Assembly: GCF_051201665.1 (NCBI RefSeq)
Contig: NZ_CP179210.1
Coordinates: forward strand, 1,612,001-1,676,000
Direction: 5' to 3'
DNA from: Psychrobium sp051201665
Lineage (GTDB): Bacteria; Pseudomonadota; Gammaproteobacteria; Enterobacterales; Psychrobiaceae
DNA length: 64,000 bases
Position 1 is the first letter of the stretch. The number at the start of each line of letters is the position of its first letter. Below are positions 44,019-51,679 of this stretch, one piece after another. A model generated the notes under the pieces. The model searched no databases and was not told the DNA's origin. It saw only the letters and a list, made by a program, of their open reading frames with translations. The position numbers and the translations under genes are program-made.

Positions 44019-44228
44019 ATGAACGTAAATAAATTTGTAGACTTAATTACGTCTATGGGAAAAGGGATACTAATGGGGATTGGCATTGGATGCGCACTTC
44101 TTGGTCTTTTTCTATTATCTTTTTCATATTCTAACGGCCAAGGATTAAATATTGGTGCATTTGTCGCGATTATTTCTGGCTCTGCTTGTATCCTTCTATC
44201 TCTCAACTCAAGTAAAAAACAGTTGTAG
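44019..44228 (+). CDS. Cassette 9: two-span small membrane protein
   Basis: A 69-residue protein from an ATG after CCAAGGATTTTGG, starting MNVNKFVDLITSMGKG. Two hydrophobic spans, with GLFLLSFSY, then the loop NGQGLNIG and AFVAIISGSACILLSLN. It is a paralogue of cassette 3. Function is unknown. Confidence 0.65.
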   Translation: MNVNKFVDLITSMGKGILMGIGIGCALLGLFLLSFSYSNGQGLNIGAFVAIISGSACILLSLNSSKKQL

Positions 44229-44240
44229 TATAGGTAAATA

Positions 44241-44333
44241 TAACAAGCTGTTTAATTCGGACAAAATACAGTTGGCTGTGTTTCGTTCCTCAACATTTTA
44301 GCCAACAATATTTTGCCCATTAACGAGGGCGTT
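44241..44333 (+). repeat. attC9 (right core interrupted by element B)
   Basis: TAACAAGC left end, arms CAGTTGGCT and AGCCAACA, right core GGGCGTT then the element. Confidence 0.85.
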
Positions 44334-44509
44334 GAGGCTGTAGAATTTATAAATCTTAGATTCCAGAGCCAAAAACTACGTTGATGAGAGTGATTTATTT
44401 CATAAATCACTCTCATACAACATTAGATTTCGGGTAGATGCGCGGTTTTTAGTGTAAATTAATCAAAATTTAATGGCTGTTTTTCTTGAATGATAAATTC
44501 TACAGCCTC
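44334..44509. mobile_element. attC-crossover hairpin element B (176 bp)
   Basis: Same ends and flanks as element A; GTT on both sides, then GTTATGTTGC of the following cassette. Confidence 0.9.
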
Positions 44510-44532
44510 GTTATGTTGCAAAAGAAGGTTTT

Positions 44533-44913
44533 ATGCATAAATTGATAGTATGCCTATTTATTTTATTTAGTTTTTCTACCAATGCGAACGAACTATGTCA
44601 ATTAGTAGATGGTTCAAAGATCATTGCACAAGATAGTCAAAATACTTACCTAGGGAAGATTACTAATAGTTTTGATAGCGATTCTATCTTTAACGAGTTT
44701 GGTACTTATGGTAATGAATTTAGCGGCGACTCAATATGGAATGAATTCTCTACTTTTGGCAATGAATTTAATTCTGATTCTCCATTCAACGAGTTTTCAA
44801 GCTCCCCACCAATGATTATAAAAGACAAAAAAATCATTGGTTATTTGTCAGCTAATAAATCATTACAAAATGCAGTTAGTCCTAACATGCTTAAAGCAAT
44901 GTGCGGTGATTAG
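44533..44913 (+). CDS. Cassette 10: exported protein with NEF repeats
   Basis: A 126-residue protein with a signal peptide (MHKLIVCLFILFSFSTNA) and one cysteine near the mature start (ELCQLVDG). Three tandem repeats follow, DSIFNEFGTYGNEF, DSIWNEFSTFGNEF and DSPFNEFSSSPP, about residues 49-91. I know similar repeats (NEYGRYGSKF type) from uncharacterised bacterial proteins, so this is a widespread but undefined family. A C-terminal KKIIGYLSANK segment ends with a second cysteine in KAMCGD. Confidence 0.7.
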   Translation: MHKLIVCLFILFSFSTNANELCQLVDGSKIIAQDSQNTYLGKITNSFDSDSIFNEFGTYGNEFSGDSIWNEFSTFGNEFNSDSPFNEFSSSPPMIIKDKKIIGYLSANKSLQNAVSPNMLKAMCGD

Positions 44914-44921
44914 TTGCAACA

Positions 44922-45012
44922 TAACAAGCTAATTAATAAGGACAAAAAACAGTTTGCTGTTTTCGTTCCTCAACATTTTAGCAAACAATTTTTTGCCTGT
45001 TATTAGGGCGTT
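44922..45012 (+). repeat. attC10 (right core interrupted by element C)
   Basis: TAACAAGC left end, arms CAGTTTGCT and AGCAAACA, right core GGGCGTT then the element. Confidence 0.85.
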
Positions 45013-45188
45013 GAGGCTGTAGAATTTATAAATCTTAGATTCCAGAGCCAAAAACTACGTTGATGAGAGTGATTTATTTCATAAATCACTCGCATACAAC
45101 ATTAGATTTCGCGTAGATGCGCGGTTTTTAGTGTAAATTAATCAAAATTTAATGGCTGTTTATCTTGAATGATAAATTCTACAGCCTC
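45013..45188. mobile_element. attC-crossover hairpin element C (176 bp)
   Basis: Same as A and B, with one change in the inner palindrome (CTCGCAT instead of CTCTCAT). Flanked by GTT; right flank GTTAAGTC. Confidence 0.9.
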
Positions 45189-45259
45189 GTTAAGTCTTCA
45201 CGGAAGTATTGGTGAAAATTAATTGTTTAAGTGTTTAATCAGGAAGTCATCTTTAAGTA

Positions 45260-45814
45260 ATGAAGTATTTTAAAACACCCGAGTTTCTTTTCGAAGTACT
45301 TGGGGAGAAACAATCAGTATTAGAGGTATCTTGCACAGTTATTTTTGCCCTACTTGGTAGCTGGATTATTTATTCCGTGGCAGGCATTGAATTGGGAAGC
45401 TGGCAAACAGTTGTAGCTTTTATACTAATAGTTGATGTACTAGCAGGGTGTATTGCGAACTTTAGTTTCGGCACTAATGAATTTTACTCTAAAAGGCCTA
45501 AAAATCGTCTTATATTTATTGCCATTCATATTCATATCTTGGTTATCGCATGGTTACTCTCTGAGCCAATGGCTGCTGCTTTGATTGTTTGGGGATTCAC
45601 TATTGCTTCAGCATTTTTAGTTAATGCCTTAAAAGGAAAATCTATTCAGGGATTTATTGGCGCAAATTTAATGTGTTACGGTATATTGTTACTAATTTAT
45701 TTGTCTCTTCCCGTATGGTTTTTGATGGTTAGTATATTCTTTATGATTAAAGTCCTGTTTAGTTTTTCAGTTGACCATTTTGATAAACAAACTAAAGTGG
45801 CAAGTGAAATATAA
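45260..45814 (+). CDS. Cassette 11: multispan membrane protein
   Basis: A 184-residue protein with five or six hydrophobic helices (first SVLEVSCTVIFALLGSWIIYSVAG) and short polar ends. Charged residues are few: the KRPKNR segment near residue 75 would lie in the cytoplasm. It has no recognised transporter motif. A GGAAG ribosome site is weak. The stop is the TAA of attC11. Confidence 0.65.
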   Translation: MKYFKTPEFLFEVLGEKQSVLEVSCTVIFALLGSWIIYSVAGIELGSWQTVVAFILIVDVLAGCIANFSFGTNEFYSKRPKNRLIFIAIHIHILVIAWLLSEPMAAALIVWGFTIASAFLVNALKGKSIQGFIGANLMCYGILLLIYLSLPVWFLMVSIFFMIKVLFSFSVDHFDKQTKVASEI

Positions 45815-45902
45815 CAAGCTAATTAATAAGGACAAAAAACAGTTGGCTGTTTTCGTTCCTCAACATTTTAGCCAACAATTTTTTGCCCATTATTAGGGCG
45901 TT
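45812..45902 (+). repeat. attC11 (right core interrupted by element D)
   Basis: TAACAAGC left end, arms CAGTTGGCT and AGCCAACA, right core GGGCGTT then the element. Nearly the same as attC10 and attC12. Confidence 0.85.
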
Positions 45903-46078
45903 GAAGCTGTAGAATTTATAAATCTTAGATTCCAGAGCCAAAAACTACGTTGATGAGAGTGATTTATTTCATAAATCACTCGCATACAACATTAGATTTC
46001 GCGTAGATGCGCGGTTTTTAGTGTAAATTAATCAAAATTTAATGGCTGTTTTTCTTGAATGATAAATTCTACAGCCTC
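45903..46078. mobile_element. attC-crossover hairpin element D (176 bp)
   Basis: As element C, with GAAGCTG in place of GAGGCTG at the left end. Flanked by GTT; right flank GTTACTTG. Confidence 0.9.
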
Positions 46079-46107
46079 GTTACTTGTTCACGCATTAAGG
46101 AGTAACT

Positions 46108-46338
46108 GTGCATCAATCAAATTTTTTAAAGTGGTCTCTTTTAGTTATTTGTTTACTCGCAATTTTAGCTGGTCTTTTTCAGCTAGGTAAATTGGTTGGT
46201 CTTGCCATTTACTCTGATTCATTTAGTTTTAACTCAATTGAAATTTGGCAAGTAGGCTTAATTAGCTCTGGTATTTGGGGAGTATTTGAGTTTTTCAGAA
46301 CTATGAAAAAGTTAAAAGTATCTCCAAAGTACAACTAA
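46108..46338 (+). CDS. Cassette 12: small two-span membrane protein
   Basis: A 76-residue protein from GTG, 6 bases after AAGGAG. Two hydrophobic spans (about 9-29 and 46-62) and a basic tail (KKLKVSPKYN). No family is recognised. The stop TAA is the first triplet of attC12. Confidence 0.6.
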   Translation: MHQSNFLKWSLLVICLLAILAGLFQLGKLVGLAIYSDSFSFNSIEIWQVGLISSGIWGVFEFFRTMKKLKVSPKYN

Positions 46339-46427
46339 CAAGCTAATTAATAAGGACAAAAAACAGTTGGCTGTTTTCGTTCCTCAACATTTTAGCCAAC
46401 AATTTTTTGCCCATTATTAGGGCGTTA
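46336..46427 (+). repeat. attC12 (right end interrupted by intron 2)
   Basis: TAACAAGC left end, arms CAGTTGGCT and AGCCAACA, right core GGGCGTTA, where the second intron begins. Confidence 0.85.
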
Positions 46428-48392
46428 GTGCGTCAAGCTAAGCTTGATGCATCTTGCAGGGTGTAAGTCCCTGTCGGGTAAGGTATAACCAACCACCTGT
46501 ATCGAGTGTTGCGCCTTTGGCGGAGTGTGAGATTAGCGATTGCTTTTCGGCAGTGAGGACTGCATCACATGAACAATATTGGTGAAGCGTACACAGAGAA
46601 TTATGTAGGCCATAGGGGATATCGTGTCCCTGAAGTGCTGGCATCGCTCCGATAAATATTAGATCTGACTGACGAGGTTTGTAACGCCATCGAAGTCCAA
46701 GCAAAGCAACCATTATTCATGAAAGTGAGCGGTGAGGTTGTGGCGAGTCAGCGGGGTTATCAAGCCGTGGCATGTATAAAGAGATGCATTGAGAACTTGA
46801 GAGATCCAAAGGTGTCCCATTAGGACGATGGTAGGGACGTTTAGCCAAAAGCAAAGCCAACGATGACCCTTTGGAAGTCAGATCAGCCCATAGTAGTCTG
46901 AGCAGGGGAAAGCCTTGTACATGGCGAAGGAGCTGACAGTTATATCCGGTATTAAGCCGCCACATAGTCCGGACAAAGTAGGGCTGGAATCACTATGACA
47001 ACAACACTTAATGCCATCGCATTTAAAGCACAAACCCACCCCAAGCACAGATTTCAGAATTTATATGGATTGCTAAATACTGACAGTTTGTATCAAAGCT
47101 GGGGGCAACTCAATAAACATGCTAAACCCGGTATTGATGGCACTACCATGCCTAAATACAAGGAAAAGCTAACTGAAAATATTGATCGCTTAGGTCAACA
47201 ACTCAAACATAAATGTTATCGAGTTAATGATATCAAGCGGATCTTTATCCCTAAATCTAATGGTAAATTAAGACCACTAGGTCTGCCAACGGTTGAAGAC
47301 AAGCTCGTGCAACAAAGTGTTAGCCAGATCCTGCAAAGCATCTGGGAACAAGACTTTATGCGCAATAGTTATGGTTATCGACCGAATAAAAGTGCGCATC
47401 AAGCAGTGCATAGTTTGACACTAAATCTGCAATTCAAAGGTTACGGTTACATTGTCGAGGCTGATATTAAAGGCTTCTTCGATAATCTTGATCACGAATG
47501 GCTGATGGACATGTTAAAACAACGCATCGATGATAAGGCGATACTTAACTTAATTAATCAGTGGTTAAAAGCACGGATAAAATCACCTGATGGAGTCTAC
47601 ACCAAGCCATCTAGTGGCAGTCCACAAGGCGGAATTATCAGCCCTGTACTGGCTAATATTTATCTCCATTATGCACTAGACCTCTGGTTCGAAAAGAAAG
47701 TAAAACCGTCGATGCGTGGCAGAGCAATGATGATCCGCTACGCCGATGACTTTGTGTGTGCGTTTCAATTGGAAAGGGATGCAAAGCGCTTTTATAAGGT
47801 ACTACCGAAACGATTAAAGAAGTTCAACTTAGACGTCGCAGAAGACAAAACATCGTTAATGCGCTTTAGCCGATTTCACGCTGGTCGAAAACGTCACTTC
47901 GTATTTCTAGGGTTTGAATTTTACTGGGGCACTGATTCAAACAGTAAACCAAGACTCAGACGGCGAACCGCTGTTGCGAAACAGAGGGCGAAGCTGAGTG
48001 AGTATTACCAATGGATTAAAAGCAAACGCTCGCTTAAATTGAAGCTATGGCTGCCGCAGTTAAGACGAAAACTCATGGGGTTTGTAAATTATTTCGGACT
48101 ACCGGACAACAGCAGAAGTTTATCAAGCCTGCATGACTATGTTTTACATAGTCTGTATAAATGGTTGAACAGACGCAGTGGTCGGCGAAGTTATAATTGG
48201 AGTAATTTCAAGAAGATGTTAGAGTATTTTAAAATTGAGAGACCAAGCGTCAGCAAGCGATTTGTGCTGGTTGATTGGTACTAGGGTCGTGTTTTTACAC
48301 GAGTGAATATATAACTGAAGAGCCGGATGCGGTAGTCCCGCACGTCCGGATCTGTGTGGGGTCGGCTCAGTAATGGGCCGCTCTACCACGAT
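46428..48392 (+). mobile_element. Group II (IIC-like) intron 2 at an attC core
   Basis: Same 1965-base length and apparently the same sequence as intron 1. EBS1 TAACGCC at 46682-46688 pairs with the GGCGTTA exon. Domain V lies at 48320-48353. The 3' exon differs (TAAATACTTT) from that of intron 1, so the copies are independent insertions and not a duplicated block. Confidence 0.9.
46995..48284 (+). CDS. Intron-encoded reverse transcriptase/maturase (copy 2)
   Basis: Translation is identical to copy 1 over 429 residues, including the YADD motif at 249-252 and the maturase part. Two intact identical proteins point to recent retrotransposition within the array. Confidence 0.93.
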   Translation: MTTTLNAIAFKAQTHPKHRFQNLYGLLNTDSLYQSWGQLNKHAKPGIDGTTMPKYKEKLTENIDRLGQQLKHKCYRVNDIKRIFIPKSNGKLRPLGLPTVEDKLVQQSVSQILQSIWEQDFMRNSYGYRPNKSAHQAVHSLTLNLQFKGYGYIVEADIKGFFDNLDHEWLMDMLKQRIDDKAILNLINQWLKARIKSPDGVYTKPSSGSPQGGIISPVLANIYLHYALDLWFEKKVKPSMRGRAMMIRYADDFVCAFQLERDAKRFYKVLPKRLKKFNLDVAEDKTSLMRFSRFHAGRKRHFVFLGFEFYWGTDSNSKPRLRRRTAVAKQRAKLSEYYQWIKSKRSLKLKLWLPQLRRKLMGFVNYFGLPDNSRSLSSLHDYVLHSLYKWLNRRSGRRSYNWSNFKKMLEYFKIERPSVSKRFVLVDWY

Positions 48393-48418
48393 TAAATACT
48401 TTCATAAACGGAGTTTAA

Positions 48419-48886
48419 ATGTCAGAGTATTTTGCCAAAATCAATTGGGTTAGAGGTAGTAATGAAAGTTATATTGATAACAAATATAGCCGAGGGCATG
48501 AATGGATTTTTGATGGTGGTGTAACCATTAAAGCCTCTTCTTCACCTCACGTAGTTCCTTTACCTTATTGCGTTGAAGAAAATGTAGACCCAGAAGAAGC
48601 ATTTGTTGCGTCTCTTTCTAGTTGTCACATGTTGTTCTTTTTATCTATTGCCGCAAAAAGAAAATATGTGGTTGATTCATATGTAGACGATGCTGTAGGT
48701 GTAATGGAAAAAGATAGCGATGGTAAAATTTCAATGACTAAAGTTAAACTTAGACCACATGTTCAGTTTTCTGGTGATAAAAAACCAACGATGGAGCAAC
48801 TTGAAAAAATGCACCATCAATCACATGAACAATGCTTCATTGCTAACTCAGTGAAAACTGAGGTTGTGACAGAAATAGTAGCCTAA
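48419..48886 (+). CDS. Cassette 13: OsmC-like peroxidase
   Basis: A 155-residue OsmC/Ohr-superfamily protein. The peroxidatic cysteine lies in ASLSSCHMLFFLSIA, the resolving cysteine in SHEQCFIANSVKTEV. It has the KINWVRG strand and NVDPEEAFVAS helix of this fold. It should reduce organic hydroperoxides with a thiol cofactor. An AACGGAG ribosome site precedes its ATG. No attC follows; a transposase remnant has replaced the right end of the array. Confidence 0.88.
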   Translation: MSEYFAKINWVRGSNESYIDNKYSRGHEWIFDGGVTIKASSSPHVVPLPYCVEENVDPEEAFVASLSSCHMLFFLSIAAKRKYVVDSYVDDAVGVMEKDSDGKISMTKVKLRPHVQFSGDKKPTMEQLEKMHHQSHEQCFIANSVKTEVVTEIVA

Positions 48887-48956
48887 CACATATGAGCCCT
48901 TCTCGAGTGAATAGGCATTAGTAACTTCTTCGGCCGCGTAGCGGTCGATTGTCTTA

Positions 48957-49113
48957 TACCAATTGCATTAAATATTTGCCCACTTGTACTTGTTAAAATT
49001 AACTAACATGGCGTTGCTCTCAATCCTAATAGCCAGCTATTAGTCAATCGAGCGCCTTGTTTTAGCTGATTTTCTCTACGCACAACAAGATCACTTACTT
49101 AATGCAATTGGTA
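48957..49113. mobile_element. TAA-target MITE, copy 4 (157 bp)
   Basis: Ends TACCAATTGCATTAA and TTAATGCAATTGGTA, with TTA on both flanks. It interrupts the C-terminal codons of the transposase remnant. Confidence 0.92.
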
Positions 49114-49712
49114 TTATTTTATATTCTAGAGCCGCATAAATCATTAAACAGCAAGTCATTACCATCAGCAGTGCTTCGATGCGTTCTGGCTTTTTTAGAT
49201 ACAGAGATGAAGTGAGAAAGTCTGGACTTTTCAAAAATCTAAAGCCACGCTCAACACTTTGCTGTGACTTGTAAAGGCTTAACATTTTTTCCATCGTGAG
49301 TGTCTCACTCAAGTCGTTACTAGCCAACATAAAAAAACCTTTTTGCTGCATGTTATCGCTTCTTACGTTGAGTGAAGAGCTAAGATGACCTGTGATCTGA
49401 TATTCAAAACCTGCTTGCTCTTGGTCTTTTTTGGGACGACCAGACTGTTTAAATACAGCATGCTCAGTGGTACCTGTATCGCTCAAGTCAATGGATGGAT
49501 TGGCCTTTATCCACACAGTTAATGCGCCCGCCGCATCGGATGCACAAGAGAATCGTTGGCGTGCTAGCTTTTTGAATGACTTACAGGCCGCTGTAGACTC
49601 TTTGAGCATTGTTCGCGGCATAGTTTCTTTGGTGTTTTTGTTTTTGGAGAAATTATTATACCAAGTTACTATGCTGTTCAAAAACTAGGCTTGAAAGGTC
49701 AACACGCCCTAA
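49114..49712 (-). pseudogene. IS1634/IS4-like transposase remnant
   Basis: The minus strand encodes a DDE transposase end with KANPSIDLSDTG, SVERGFRFLKSPDFLTSSLYLKKPERIEALL (conserved Glu) and MIYAALEYKI, where the MITE cuts it. Most of the N-terminal part is missing. AGGGCGTGTTGACCTTTC at about 49695-49712 looks like the remaining terminal inverted repeat. Beyond the MITE the frame continues KIRQST toward 48890. It is inactive. Confidence 0.75.
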
Positions 49713-49784
49713 TCTCACTATTGAGTATAGACAACAATTAGCTACAACAGCACCATAAAATTACTCATTAAAGGACTAAACGCA

Positions 49785-50165
49785 ATGGCACAGGTTATTT
49801 ATGACTTTTCATCACAACACCTCGAGCAACTGCATCAGTTGTATCAAACCGTTACGTGTGTTAATGTTTCGCAGGTTTGCATTGGATTACTAGATGACAA
49901 CGAGCGTCTAGTAGGATTTACACGTGTTATTACGGATGGAATTTTTAAAGCAGTAATATTCGACGTCGTCGTTAGTGAGTCGCAGCGTGGTAAAAAACTA
50001 GGCTTGCGGTTGATGGATTTAGTGAAATCTCATTCTGTGCTTAAAGATGTGCAACACGTTGAATTGTATTGTTTACCAGAAATGGAATCCTTCTATTCCA
50101 CCCTTGGGTTCCCCACTGAACTAGGTGGCGTGAATTTGATGCGATTTAAGAGGCCTAACGCATGA
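49785..50165 (+). CDS. GNAT-family acetyltransferase (first of a pair)
   Basis: A 126-residue GCN5-related N-acetyltransferase. FTRVITDGIFKAVIFDVVV is strand 4, SQRGKKLGLRLMDLV the acetyl-CoA loop (Q/RxxGxG/A type), and FYSTLGF the usual end motif. It is shorter than normal at the N-terminus. Its ATGA overlap with the next gene shows coupling. The substrate is unknown. Confidence 0.8.
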   Translation: MAQVIYDFSSQHLEQLHQLYQTVTCVNVSQVCIGLLDDNERLVGFTRVITDGIFKAVIFDVVVSESQRGKKLGLRLMDLVKSHSVLKDVQHVELYCLPEMESFYSTLGFPTELGGVNLMRFKRPNA

Positions 50166-50557
50166 ATATTGAACGCATTGCGCCCACAGCACAAGAACTA
50201 AGTGATATGTATCAACGTGCGGGATGGATCGAGAATCCTGATCCCGATCAAATGACGCGCAGTGTTGTTGCTCCAAGTGAATGGTTTGTCGCCCGTGATG
50301 ATGACAATTGCTTAATGGGAATAGGGCGGGTGATTACAGATTATGTGAGGTATGCATTTATTGTCGATGTGATTACTAAATCTGAGTATCAAAAACGCGG
50401 GATAGCTAGCCAAATAATGGATGATATTACTTTATTTTGTCGCGAATTAGGCCTAGAAAGTGTCAATTTATGGCCAAGCGAAGGCAAGGTTGGTTTTTAT
50501 GAAAAACTCGGGTTTTATCCGCTACCACCAAGTCAGCCGCATATGAAATTAAAGTAA
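50162..50557 (+). CDS. GNAT-family acetyltransferase (second of a pair)
   Basis: A 131-residue acetyltransferase with MGIGRVITDYVRYAFIVDVIT, the acetyl-CoA loop KSEYQKRGIASQIMDDI and FYEKLGF. It overlaps the previous gene by four bases and is probably a tandem duplicate that has diverged. The substrate is unknown; small-molecule, tRNA or protein acetylation are all possible. Confidence 0.85.
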   Translation: MNIERIAPTAQELSDMYQRAGWIENPDPDQMTRSVVAPSEWFVARDDDNCLMGIGRVITDYVRYAFIVDVITKSEYQKRGIASQIMDDITLFCRELGLESVNLWPSEGKVGFYEKLGFYPLPPSQPHMKLK

Positions 50558-50604
50558 TACGAAAAAAAATGTATTAGAAAACAAGGAATAATAAAGGAAT
50601 ATTA

Positions 50605-51027
50605 ATGAAATTTACCGTAAAACCCCAAATCCATAAAACGACATTTTATATCATCATCCCGTTTTTAATTGGCCTGATTATTTATGCTGTTATTAACCCT
50701 TTTGGGCATGATGAGCAAACGTTAGCGGCTACGTCAGTTCTTGTCGCAGTTGTAGTGTTAATAAAAGCAATGATGTCAATTTTTTCACCGTGGCTTAATC
50801 GAGTTACTGTAGATAACAACCTGTTAAACCAGTCGACGGAATTTGGTGGAGATATTACGCTAGATATTTATCAACTTGATTTGCAGCGCTCGAATAATGA
50901 TGATGGCGGATTATTATTGATAAATAACGAAGGGCAAAAGCTAGAACTAAGCAGCTGCCTATTTAAAGAAAGCGATCTTAAGAAGATCGCTAATCATATT
51001 GATGCATTGTTAGGAAAGAAAGACTAA
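50605..51027 (+). CDS. Hypothetical membrane protein, two spans
   Basis: A 140-residue protein with hydrophobic helices near residues 14-32 and 42-63 and a soluble C-terminal part (LQRSNNDDGGLLLINNEGQKLELSS) that looks like a small beta domain. No family is recognised. Its end overlaps the convergent thioesterase gene by four bases. Confidence 0.6.
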   Translation: MKFTVKPQIHKTTFYIIIPFLIGLIIYAVINPFGHDEQTLAATSVLVAVVVLIKAMMSIFSPWLNRVTVDNNLLNQSTEFGGDITLDIYQLDLQRSNNDDGGLLLINNEGQKLELSSCLFKESDLKKIANHIDALLGKKD

Positions 51028-51557
51028 CCTGCGTTCTTTTTAGCCGCCAATAGTGCTTGCCAGTGACTAATATGCGCTGGTGGCTCAGGGGAAACGATGT
51101 CAGTTTCTCCTGCTAGTTCCATCAATTTTTGGCTGGCTACGGGCTTGCGTTTATGAACAAATAATCCGCGTAGGTGAGCAATAGCGTGGATGGTATCACC
51201 GCTAACAAAACGTTGTTCCATATAGAAATACTTTTCATCCCAACACACAATTTTTGACTCAATGGTACATTTTTGCCAAGGGCGAACATCTTTAATGAAG
51301 GTGATTTCAGTGGAACTAACTACTGGCAGCCATTTTTTCTTAAGAACTTTCTTAAACACCCCACTATCTGACATCATTTTAGTACGTGCTAGATCCATCA
51401 ATGCTAAGTATCGAGAATTTGTAAGATGGGCATTAATATCGACATCTAAAGGTAAAACTCGAAATTGATATTTACTGGTGGCTAAAATTGATTGGCGTAA
51501 TTTGTTGCGGGGTATTTCCCACAGCAAAAGATAAAAGAGGCGTAAATATAAATTCAT
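51024..51557 (-). CDS. Hotdog-fold thioesterase
   Basis: A 177-residue protein of the 4HBT/acyl-CoA thioesterase type. The LPLDVDINAHLTNSRYLALMD segment matches the D-x-N-x-H-x-N-N/S-x-x-Y active-site pattern. The FLKDVRP-like TFIKDVRPWQKCTIES and AHLRGLFV parts follow the fold. An N-terminal hydrophobic stretch may tether it to the membrane. The acyl substrate is unknown. Confidence 0.82.
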   Translation of the reverse strand: MNLYLRLFYLLLWEIPRNKLRQSILATSKYQFRVLPLDVDINAHLTNSRYLALMDLARTKMMSDSGVFKKVLKKKWLPVVSSTEITFIKDVRPWQKCTIESKIVCWDEKYFYMEQRFVSGDTIHAIAHLRGLFVHKRKPVASQKLMELAGETDIVSPEPPAHISHWQALLAAKKNAG

Positions 51558-51679
51558 ATTAATGTTTAAAGTAAATATTCTAAAAGATGTTGGCTATCAT
51601 AGCAGCTCATTAAAAATATCGCTTGAAAAATAATGATTTGCCCATAAATATAACTAAACCTATTTTAATGAGAATACGC

